Positions 1 through 5,039 of a DNA stretch of 5,039 nt are shown one piece after another. The translations under genes and the position numbers were made by a program. The notes beneath the pieces were generated by a model. The model ran no database searches. It was not told the origin of the DNA and saw nothing but the letters and a program-made list of their open reading frames with translations. Source of the DNA: Gemmatimonadales bacterium (GTDB taxonomy: Bacteria; Gemmatimonadota; Gemmatimonadetes; Gemmatimonadales; GWC2-71-9); assembly GCA_030597435.1 (NCBI GenBank), contig JAUVRV010000262.1, positions 1 through 5,039 of the forward strand, in the 5' to 3' direction. How positions within the stretch are numbered: the first letter of the stretch is position 1; each line of letters begins with the position of its first letter.

Positions 1-765
1 CTCGATATGGGCACGTGAGCCTTCCCGCACGTATTGCAGATCCTGTTCGAACACCTCACCTTCTATCCACACCTCCCTCAGGTCAGCGAGACGATAGAGC
101 TGCATCCCGATCATGACCCGCTGTCCCTCGACGACATTCTTCTCCAGGACTACCCCTGTAACCGGGGACACGAGTGTCAGCGTCTTGGTGACTTCACCGG
201 TCTGTTCGACTCGCTCGATTTGTTCAGGCGTTATGTCCCAATAGGCCAACCGACGTCGTGCAGCCGCGAGCATTTCGGTGGCGTTCTGCCACGCTTCGGT
301 AACTGAGCTATCGATGCGAGCCGCCAGCCCTAGGGCCGTCAGCAATTCCTCTTGCGCCGCTACGAGCTTGGGACTGTAGAGTCTCAGGAGCGGTTGTCCC
401 TTGCTAACGGCCTCGCCGGTCGAGGCCACCATCAACTCTTCCACGAAACCGTCGATCTTGAGCGTGACAGCGACCTCGTTCGGCTCCGCTGCCCCGATGT
501 TCCCAACGGTGCGGATCGTGCGACTGAGAGCCGAACGGCTAACGGTCGTGTAGAGAACTCCAAGAGCCTGCTGCTGTTGAGCAGTCAAGTGGACGGGGTT
601 GCGTACAGCGGCACCGGTACTGTCGGTCATGCCCCCACCGCCACCCGTGTGCATGGCGTGCTCTTCAGCTGTCATGCCCTCCATCGGGGATTCCTCGGCG
701 GATTCACTGCTGCAGGCCGCTAGCAGGGTCAGAATCGTTGCGACGAACGAGGCAAACTTCCTCAT
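1..765 (-). CDS. RND efflux periplasmic adaptor, CusB/HlyD-like lipoprotein (partial, C-terminus missing)
   Basis: Membrane fusion protein that would link an inner-membrane RND pump to the outer-membrane channel for export of Cu(I)/Ag(I) or a related cation. The 255 visible residues begin with a lipoprotein signal, with lipobox L-A-A-C at residues 15-18, so C18 should be lipidated. A flexible Met/His/Gly segment follows (M28, M31, H36, M38, H39, five glycines, M46). A first half-lipoyl region lies around 100-132 and ends in LYSPKLVAAQEELL (129-142), a signature close to CusB's LYSPELxxAQ. A helical hairpin covers about 133-190. The second lipoyl half lies around 196-230 (LVSPVTGVV), followed by the beta-barrel start VWIEGEVFEQDL (232-243). 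The ATG shares one base with the upstream stop (TAATG), and GGGAGG lies nine bases upstream inside the tolC-like gene, giving translational coupling. The window edge removes roughly the last third or more. Family is clear; metal specificity is inferred from the neighbouring ATPase and the Met/His segment. Confidence 0.93.
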   Translation of the reverse strand, partial: MRKFASFVATILTLLAACSSESAEESPMEGMTAEEHAMHTGGGGGMTDSTGAAVRNPVHLTAQQQQALGVLYTTVSRSALSRTIRTVGNIGAAEPNEVAVTLKIDGFVEELMVASTGEAVSKGQPLLRLYSPKLVAAQEELLTALGLAARIDSSVTEAWQNATEMLAAARRRLAYWDITPEQIERVEQTGEVTKTLTLVSPVTGVVLEKNVVEGQRVMIGMQLYRLADLREVWIEGEVFEQDLQYVREGSRAHIE

Positions 766-2030
766 TATTGCGTACCTCCCAACTCACCGCCGATGAGGGC
801 TTCGATCCCTGCACTCGCGCGGTGGTAATCTGCGATTAGTAGCACTGTGTGGATCTCGTAGCGGTTTACTGTCATCTGATTGGCCACGAGCGTCATGTAG
901 TCCACTCCGCCCACTCGGTATGCCGACAGGGCGGACTCGACAGCAGCCTGTGCCTGGGGCAGCACCGAAGTGGCGTAAAGCTCGGATAGAGAGCGAGCAC
1001 GTTCAGCTTCCGCGCGGAGTTCAGCGAGACGCGCGAAAGTTTCGTTGTATAGGTCGGTTGCCCGTGCCTGCTCGAGTAACCGCACAGCCTCCATCTCTCG
1101 CCGAAGGGGCAGCTGCCGAGATCCAGCCCAGAGTGGAATACTGAACCCAACCATTACGGTGACCAGGTCCTTATAGTCGGGTCGCTGGCCATATCCCAGC
1201 GTTAGTGCAATGTCAGGATAGAGCTTGCGACGCGCGGCCCTGTAACCTGCCTCAGCCGCAAGCACGCGCTCTTCAGCTGCGCGCAGCGCCGGCCTGTTTT
1301 GTACGGCCAGCGCCATCATGGAATCCGCCGGTGGCAGTTCACCGCCGGTCGAGTGCAGCTCGAGTGCGGCAACAGGCACCGTTGCCGCTCTACCCAAGAG
1401 GGCGTTGAGGCGTGACGCCATCGCGATCCGCCTCTGTTCCATGACCGTGATGTCTTCGGTCATCTGCGCGACCGCTACCTCCGCCTGTAGCACATCCTGC
1501 TGTAAGCCCGACCCAACGGCATACATGGTGGCGGCGACCTGGAGGAAATCGCGTAACAACTCTCGCGTCTCTTCCATGATTCCTATCGACCGGTCGACAT
1601 AGGCCAGTCCGTAGTACACGGATTTGACCCGCGCTAGCAGGACGACTTCAGTCTCCTCGGCGTCGAGCAGCTCCGCATCTGCCAGATGCTCAGCCCGCTC
1701 CTGGCTGTAGCCGAGTTTCCCCGGCCAGGGAAATCGTTGCGTGAGTTGAATGGTGTTGGTCGACATCGCGGCGCTGGGACTGAAGCCGTCGATGACCCAG
1801 TTTCTCAAACCAAAAGCCAGAACCGGATCGGGTAGTGCGCCAACTTGCGGTACTCTCTCCAGCGCGGCATCCGCGCGGTAGCGCACAGCCTGGAGCATGG
1901 GATTGGCGGAGAGCGCCTGCTCAAGCGCGTCCGACAACCTGAGCGTGTCTATTTGTTGTTCGGCTGTCACCAATCCCGGCGCTGCGGCAAGGGCTAGAGC
2001 CGTAAACAGCGTTCGCAGTTTTGTCGTCAA
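765..2030 (-). CDS. TolC/OEP-family outer-membrane efflux protein (CusC-like role)
   Basis: Outer-membrane channel of a tripartite efflux system, expected to form a trimeric barrel plus periplasmic tunnel. I chose a TTG start at 2030: GGAG sits five bases upstream, and the product then opens with a clean Sec signal peptide (basic MTTKLR, hydrophobic stretch, cleavage after VTA at residue 23). The open frame runs upstream to an ATG at 2117, but that adds 29 residues unlike a signal peptide. The mature protein has the two OEP repeats. The first includes LSDALEQALSANP (32-44), GALPDP (64-69) and PWPGKL (101-106), followed by long coiled helices. The second begins near 240 and includes SIPLWAG (297-303), the long helix about 304-350 and YRVGGVDYMTLV (371-382). 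At 421 residues it is normal for the family. There is no cysteine after the signal, so unlike CusC it is probably not lipidated. It is coupled to the adaptor gene downstream. Family is firm; substrate comes from context. Confidence 0.93.
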   Translation of the reverse strand: MTTKLRTLFTALALAAAPGLVTAEQQIDTLRLSDALEQALSANPMLQAVRYRADAALERVPQVGALPDPVLAFGLRNWVIDGFSPSAAMSTNTIQLTQRFPWPGKLGYSQERAEHLADAELLDAEETEVVLLARVKSVYYGLAYVDRSIGIMEETRELLRDFLQVAATMYAVGSGLQQDVLQAEVAVAQMTEDITVMEQRRIAMASRLNALLGRAATVPVAALELHSTGGELPPADSMMALAVQNRPALRAAEERVLAAEAGYRAARRKLYPDIALTLGYGQRPDYKDLVTVMVGFSIPLWAGSRQLPLRREMEAVRLLEQARATDLYNETFARLAELRAEAERARSLSELYATSVLPQAQAAVESALSAYRVGGVDYMTLVANQMTVNRYEIHTVLLIADYHRASAGIEALIGGELGGTQ

Positions 2031-2035
2031 CGGAA

Positions 2036-2040
2036 CTCCA
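2036..2040 (-). promoter_or_regulatory. Ribosome binding site fixing the TTG start of the outer-membrane protein
   Basis: On the minus strand TGGAG is followed by five bases (TTCCG) and then TTG. This strong Shine-Dalgarno match, together with the signal peptide it exposes, favours TTG at 2030 over the upstream ATG at 2117. Confidence 0.75.
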
Positions 2041-2047
2041 CAGGTTT

Positions 2048-2076
2048 GTTGTATTGCGGGTCTACAGCGCAGGTAA
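2048..2076 (-). promoter_or_regulatory. Possible sigma-70-type promoter for the tolC-like and adaptor genes
   Basis: On the minus strand TTACCT (2071-2076, 4 of 6 matches to TTGACA) is followed after 17 bases by TACAAC (2048-2053, 4 of 6 matches to TATAAT). A transcript would start near 2041, just ahead of the Shine-Dalgarno, giving a very short leader. The optimal spacing is encouraging, but the hexamers are imperfect and could be chance. Confidence 0.3.
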
Positions 2077-2154
2077 CGGACCGACGAGCGTTCTTCAGCT
2101 AACACGTTGCAGAACAAGCTCTTACACAGGTCGACGATGCCGACACCGACGTGC

Positions 2155-2194
2155 CGGGTTGGTGAACCCGCATGGCGGGCGGGGCAAAAGCCCC
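2155..2194 (-). terminator. Paired hairpins after the ATPase gene; possible weak terminator or processing site
   Basis: Read on the minus strand, GGGGC-TTTT-GCCCC (2194-2181) begins about 44 bases after the ATPase stop and is followed by CGGGTT-CACC-AACCCG (2170-2155). Both stems are perfect, of 5 and 6 base pairs. Neither is followed by a run of T, so this is not a standard intrinsic terminator. RNA stabilisation, processing or attenuation are equally possible. Confidence 0.3.
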
Positions 2195-2237
2195 ACTTGT
2201 CGTGCCGAGATTCTGGTCAGCTCTCGCGCAGCCGCCA

Positions 2238-4466
2238 TCATACCCGCACCCGTCGCAGCCTCAGCGCATGCCCCACTACCGAGACCGAGCTGAAGCTCAT
2301 GGCTGCGGCGGCGAATATCGGGCTGAGGAGAATCCCGAGGAACGGGTACAGTATCCCTGCGGCGACCGGTACGCCCAGGCTGTTGTAGATGAACGCGAAG
2401 AACAGATGCTGCCGGATATTGCGCATGGTGGCCCTGCTGAGGCGCCGTGCCCGCACTATACCGCGGAGATCTCCCTTGACCAGCGTGACCCCCGCACTCT
2501 CCATCGCGACGTCCGTACCGGTGCCCATCGCTATCCCCACGTGCGCCTGGGCCAGCGCCGGCGCATCGTTGATACCATCACCTGCCATGGCTACTATGTG
2601 GCCCTCATCCTGAAGCCGCTTCACGACTTCCGCCTTCTGATCGGGCAGTACCTCTGCCACCACTGCGTCGATCCCCAGTTTCCTGCCTACTGCCTCGGCC
2701 GTAGTGCGGCTGTCGCCGGTCAACATCGTGATTGTGACACCTTCCTTGTGCAGGCGCTCTATGGCCTCGGGCGTCGTATCCTTGATAGGGTCGGCCACGA
2801 CAACAATACCCGCGGTCCGATCGTCGATCGAGACGAACATCGCGGTCTGGCCTTCCGCTCGCAGCGACTCCGCCCGCTTCTCAGCAGCGCCCAATGTCAC
2901 GCCGAGTTCATGCATCAATGCAGCATTACCGAGCGCAACCGGCCGGCCGCCGACGTTTCCCTTCACGCCCTTGCCGGTCACTGATTCGAATGCGTCAACA
3001 TCAACCAGCGACACCTTCCGCTCTTCAGCTCCCTCCACGATCGCGGCAGCAAGGGGATGCTCGCTGCCGCGCTCCAGGCTCGCGGCGAAACGCACTAATT
3101 CCTTCTCGCTCCATCCATTGACCGGTACCACGGATACGAGTTTTGGCTTGCCGAGCGTTAGCGTGCCTGTCTTGTCAACGACCAGAACATCGACCTTGCG
3201 GAGCAGTTCGATCGCCTCGGCGTTCTTGAAGAGGACACCGAGTCCCGCCCCCTTGCCTGTGGCTACCATGATGGACATTGGCGTGGCCAACCCGAGCGCG
3301 CAGGGGCAGGCGATTATCAAGACCGCTACCGCATTGATCAACGCATATGCCATCGCTGGTTGCGGGCCCACGAAGGCCCAAATGATGAACGTTAGGACAG
3401 CGCTTGCCACGACTGCCGGCACGAAGTACGACGCCACCACGTCGGCCAGTTTCTGAATCGGGGCTCGACTACGTTGTGCCTCCGCTACCATGCGAACGAT
3501 CTGTGCGAGCAGGGTCTCACCTCCGACCCGTTCCGCCTGCATCACAAACGAGCCGGTTCCATTCACGGTGGCGCCAATCACACGGTCGCCCGCGGTCTTC
3601 TCGATGGGGATCGGCTCTCCCGTGATCATCGACTCATCTACAGAGCTGATCCCATCGAGCACCGTTCCGTCTACCGGCACCTTTTCACCGGGGCGCACTC
3701 TCAGCCGGTCACCCGGCTGTACTCGATCGAGCTGAACGTCTGTCTCGACTCCGTCGTCACCGATTCGGCGCGCGAACTTGGGGGCCAATCCGAGCAGCGC
3801 CCTGATAGCGGCACCCGTCCGGCTCCGAGCCCTGAGTTCCAGCACCTGTCCCAGCAGGACCAGGGTGACGATCACGGCCGCGGCCTCGAAGTACACTCCC
3901 ACTTCACCGGCTGCGTTGCGGAATGACTCGGGGAAGATCCCGGGCACCAAGGCAGCGACGAGGCTGCAGCCGTACGCCACTCCGACACCCAGCGCTATTA
4001 GCGTGAACATGTTCAGGTTGCGCGTCACCACGGACCGCCAGCCGCGGACGAAGAACGGGAAGCCGGCCCACAGAATAACCGGAGTCGCCAACAGCAACTC
4101 TGCCCAGGATAGCAGTACCGGTGAGAACCAGCGTGTGAACGGGCTCCCTCCGGGTAGGTACACCGCCATGGCAATTATCAGTACGGGAAGAGTGAGTGCG
4201 ACGCTCACCCAGAATCGGCGACTCATGTAAGCCAGTTCGGGATTCTCTTCCTCCTCGATTGTTACGGCACGCGGCTCGAGCGCCATACCGCATATCGGAC
4301 ATGATCCCGGTTCGTCCTGCACGATCTCCGGATGCATCGGGCACGTGTACGTCGATTCGGCAGTTCCCCCACTTGAAGGAACGGTCATGCCGCAGACAGG
4401 GTCTTTGAGCGTGGCCCCGCCTTCTGCCGACAGTACCGGAACTTCGTGCTGGTGTTGAGCTGTCAT
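2238..4466 (-). CDS. copA: Cu(I)-exporting P1B-1-type ATPase with HMBD-type N-terminus (CopA family)
   Basis: Inner-membrane pump that uses ATP to move Cu(I), and probably Ag(I), out of the cytoplasm. At 742 residues it is complete. The N-terminus has no GMxCxxC HMA domain. Instead it has a His-containing start (HQH), a DPVCGM motif (22-27) and an HMBD-type motif, YTCPMHPEI (40-48) with CPICGM (56-61). Next come MA/MB helices (about 85-104 and 115-140), two further helices (153-211), the actuator domain with TGEP (282-285), CPC in the sixth helix (387-389), phosphorylation motif DKTGTLT (D431), SEHPL (468-472), TGDS (583-586) and GDGINDAP (629-636). The last helices carry YN (694-695) and M723-x-x-S-S727. 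CPC plus YN plus MxxSS is the P1B-1 copper signature, which argues against Zn/Cd/Pb types. ATG at 4466 has GGAG seven bases upstream. It lies ahead of, and on the same strand as, the efflux genes, and divergent from a sensor-like gene. Confidence 0.96.
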   Translation of the reverse strand: MTAQHQHEVPVLSAEGGATLKDPVCGMTVPSSGGTAESTYTCPMHPEIVQDEPGSCPICGMALEPRAVTIEEEENPELAYMSRRFWVSVALTLPVLIIAMAVYLPGGSPFTRWFSPVLLSWAELLLATPVILWAGFPFFVRGWRSVVTRNLNMFTLIALGVGVAYGCSLVAALVPGIFPESFRNAAGEVGVYFEAAAVIVTLVLLGQVLELRARSRTGAAIRALLGLAPKFARRIGDDGVETDVQLDRVQPGDRLRVRPGEKVPVDGTVLDGISSVDESMITGEPIPIEKTAGDRVIGATVNGTGSFVMQAERVGGETLLAQIVRMVAEAQRSRAPIQKLADVVASYFVPAVVASAVLTFIIWAFVGPQPAMAYALINAVAVLIIACPCALGLATPMSIMVATGKGAGLGVLFKNAEAIELLRKVDVLVVDKTGTLTLGKPKLVSVVPVNGWSEKELVRFAASLERGSEHPLAAAIVEGAEERKVSLVDVDAFESVTGKGVKGNVGGRPVALGNAALMHELGVTLGAAEKRAESLRAEGQTAMFVSIDDRTAGIVVVADPIKDTTPEAIERLHKEGVTITMLTGDSRTTAEAVGRKLGIDAVVAEVLPDQKAEVVKRLQDEGHIVAMAGDGINDAPALAQAHVGIAMGTGTDVAMESAGVTLVKGDLRGIVRARRLSRATMRNIRQHLFFAFIYNSLGVPVAAGILYPFLGILLSPIFAAAAMSFSSVSVVGHALRLRRVRV

Positions 4467-4488
4467 CGTTCTTCTCCGTCCACTTTCT

Positions 4489-4516
4489 CTATCAGTACCG
4501 CACGACGCTCACTCAA
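4489..4516 (-). promoter_or_regulatory. Weak candidate promoter for the ATPase gene
   Basis: On the minus strand TTGAGT (4511-4516) and TGATAG (4489-4494) are separated by 16 bases, ending 22 bases before the ATPase start codon. The -35 is fair and the -10 poor. Position fits; sequence alone does not establish it. Confidence 0.2.
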
Positions 4517-4605
4517 CGCCGCCTCGCGTTAGGCCGGAGTCAGCAGCTCCAAATCATCGGTCTGGGAGTTTTTGCCCCTAACATCCGGCGTGGGGCTTGC
4601 GGCCG

Positions 4606-4621
4606 GCCTCTACGTGGAGGC
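4606..4621. promoter_or_regulatory. Near-perfect 16-base palindrome, candidate operator
   Basis: GCCTC-TACGTG-GAGGC: arms of five bases pair perfectly around a central ACGT, with only the flanking T/G pair mismatched (14 of 16 positions symmetric). It lies about 140 bases from the ATPase start and 150 from the sensor-like start. It could bind a dimeric regulator or be chance in G+C-rich DNA. Confidence 0.3.
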
Positions 4622-4639
4622 AACTTCAAAGCCACAGAT

Positions 4640-4661
4640 CACAATGAGCCAGGCTATTGTG
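4640..4661. promoter_or_regulatory. Inverted repeat CACAAT-N10-ATTGTG, candidate operator
   Basis: Perfect six-base arms are separated by ten bases, so arm centres are 16 bases apart, suitable for a dimer on neighbouring grooves. The interior also contains AGCC-A-GGCT, so a transcript could fold into a longer stem with one bulged base. A shorter dyad, TTGT-GCA-ACAA (4657-4667), overlaps the right arm. I do not recognise the site as that of a known copper regulator. Confidence 0.35.
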
Positions 4662-4718
4662 CAACAAGGACTTATGGAACCGGATATCGGAACGGGTAAC
4701 GTGAACAGGCGGGTTGGT

Positions 4719-4737
4719 TCACCCATGACTTGGGTGA
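4719..4737. promoter_or_regulatory. Inverted repeat TCACCC-N7-GGGTGA upstream of the sensor-like gene
   Basis: A perfect dyad of six-base arms around ATGACTT ends 31 bases before the ATG at 4769. As DNA it is an operator candidate; as RNA it would be a six-pair hairpin in the leader. There is no T-run, so it is not a terminator. It overlaps a second weak pairing, GGGT-N6-ACCC (4711-4724). Confidence 0.35.
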
Positions 4738-4768
4738 GATGCCCCGATGCAGCACGGCCGGGTAGCAG

Positions 4769-5039
4769 ATGAAGTTGGGTCTGGCCCGACTGAGCATCGG
4801 TACGAGACTCTTTCTTCTCCTGCTGATGTTCGGTGCGATACCCTTGGGTACCGCAATTGCGACTGGGTACTTCGTCGCCTTGCGGACCATAACGGAACAG
4901 GGAGAAAGGGCGCTGGTAGAGTTAGGTGGTCGTCAGGCCGCGCAAGTCGCAACCGAATTGACACGACAGCGCCTGCTGCTCCGCACCATATCCGCGCAGT
5001 TCTCGAGCATGCCCATGGGCCGGATGCGTCGCACCGGAA
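4769..5039 (+). CDS. Membrane sensor-like protein, N-terminus only (possible Cache-type kinase, cyclase or chemoreceptor)
   Basis: Ninety codons are visible and the frame is still open at the right edge. The product begins with a short basic cytoplasmic segment (MKLGLARLSIGTR), then one strong hydrophobic helix (about residues 14-38, starting LFLLLLMFGAIPLG). After it comes an Ala/Gln/Leu-rich amphipathic helix (about 40-78: QGERALVELGGRQAAQ, then LTRQRLLLRT). A single N-terminal helix followed by a long extracytoplasmic helix is the usual opening of double-Cache sensors. No catalytic or sensory domain is in view, so the output type is unknown. ATG at 4769 follows an in-frame TAG (4763-4765). 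The ribosome binding site is poor (GGGTAG), and the next in-frame ATG lies inside the membrane helix. It is divergent from the copper ATPase, so a role in controlling it is possible but unproven. Confidence 0.75.
   Translation, partial: MKLGLARLSIGTRLFLLLLMFGAIPLGTAIATGYFVALRTITEQGERALVELGGRQAAQVATELTRQRLLLRTISAQFSSMPMGRMRRTG

Larger units (their letters stand above)
2031..2237. other. Gap between ATPase and outer-membrane protein genes; no gene seen
   Basis: These 207 bases separate two same-strand genes of what looks like one functional cluster. I see no credible coding region. The stretch holds two small hairpins next to each other (2155-2194), an imperfect 26-base dyad (GTTCT-N16-AGAAC, 2090-2115), a weak promoter-like pair and the outer-membrane protein's ribosome binding site. 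The gap suggests the ATPase may be a separate transcription unit, or that expression is graded between the two halves. Confidence 0.6.
4467..4768. other. Divergent intergenic control region
   Basis: These 302 bases lie between the starts of the ATPase (minus) and the sensor-like gene (plus), so they must hold both promoters. I see three operator-like dyads (about 4606-4621, 4640-4661 and 4719-4737), listed separately. I could not recognise a CueR, CsoR, CusR or CopY operator. A plus-strand open frame, from the codon after TAG at 4530 to TGA at 4770-4772, crosses this stretch, but I do not accept it as a gene. No tRNA or other RNA gene is apparent. Confidence 0.7.

Noticed and set aside
2031..2117. 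A longer outer-membrane protein starting at the ATG at 2117 (450 residues).
   Set aside because: The extra 29 residues are polar and Cys/Arg-containing, and would bury the signal peptide. The TTG at 2030 has an excellent Shine-Dalgarno and exposes a normal signal sequence.
2172..2984. A 270-codon plus-strand open frame antisense to the ATPase gene.
   Set aside because: It is the opposite-strand shadow of a gene with complete, conserved motifs. Its translation is rich in Arg, His and Pro and resembles no protein family.
2704..3456. A 250-codon plus-strand open frame antisense to the ATPase gene.
   Set aside because: Ser/Thr/Pro-rich translation typical of an antisense shadow in G+C-rich coding DNA, with no domains or ribosome site.
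4511..4534. Integron attC-like ends: ACTCAAC-N10-GTTAGGC matches the RYYYAAC and GTTRRRY core-site consensuses.
   Set aside because: The spacing is only ten bases, with no L boxes or extended imperfect palindrome, and no integrase or cassette is in the window. The short degenerate consensuses match easily by chance.
2155..4718. The 9-mer CGGGTTGGT occurs both in the gap hairpin (2155-2163) and upstream of the sensor-like gene (4710-4718), suggesting a shared regulatory site.
   Set aside because: Many shared 9-mers are expected by chance in 5 kb, and the flanking symmetry differs between the two sites.
4672..4964. Minus-strand open frames across the start of the sensor-like gene.
   Set aside because: They lie opposite a frame with a convincing transmembrane helix and amphipathic helix. 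Their translations show no domain or signal sequence.

Overview
The window comes from a Gram-negative-type bacterium of moderately high G+C content. It carries a copper/silver export locus on the minus strand, and the start of a divergent membrane sensor-like gene on the plus strand. The outer-membrane efflux component and the lipoprotein adaptor imply an outer membrane. The style of the outer-membrane protein (a PWPGKL motif) and of the ATPase (an HMBD-type N-terminus) recalls Gemmatimonadota and related environmental phyla. That placement is an impression from memory, not a result.

Layout, in minus-strand transcription order from the right: a P1B-1-type Cu(I)-exporting ATPase (2238-4466, 742 aa); a 207-base gap with two small hairpins, a possible promoter and a strong ribosome binding site; a TolC/OEP-family outer-membrane efflux protein (765-2030, 421 aa, from a TTG start); and a CusB/HlyD-like lipoprotein periplasmic adaptor (1-765, 255 aa seen, C-terminus beyond the left edge). 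The last two genes overlap by one base (TAATG) and are surely co-translated. A CusA-type RND pump gene would be expected beyond the left edge, but it is not visible.

On the right, a 302-base divergent intergenic region (4467-4768) holds several operator-like inverted repeats. It is followed on the plus strand by the first 90 codons of a membrane protein (from 4769), which has one N-terminal transmembrane helix and an amphipathic helical extracytoplasmic start. This resembles a Cache-domain sensor kinase, cyclase or chemoreceptor.

The working model is two-stage metal export. The ATPase moves Cu(I) from cytoplasm to periplasm. The adaptor and outer-membrane channel, with an unseen RND pump, carry it out of the cell. 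The adaptor has a Met/His-rich segment just after its lipid anchor, and the ATPase has Cys/Met/His motifs in place of the usual HMA domain, so both could bind the metal directly. No classical copper regulator (CueR, CsoR, CopY or CusR) is encoded here; whether the divergent sensor-like gene takes that role is open. I found no RNA gene, CRISPR array, insertion sequence or integron in the window. The genes are recognisable family members, so nothing here is clearly an undescribed system. The least explained parts are the divergent control region and the truncated sensor.
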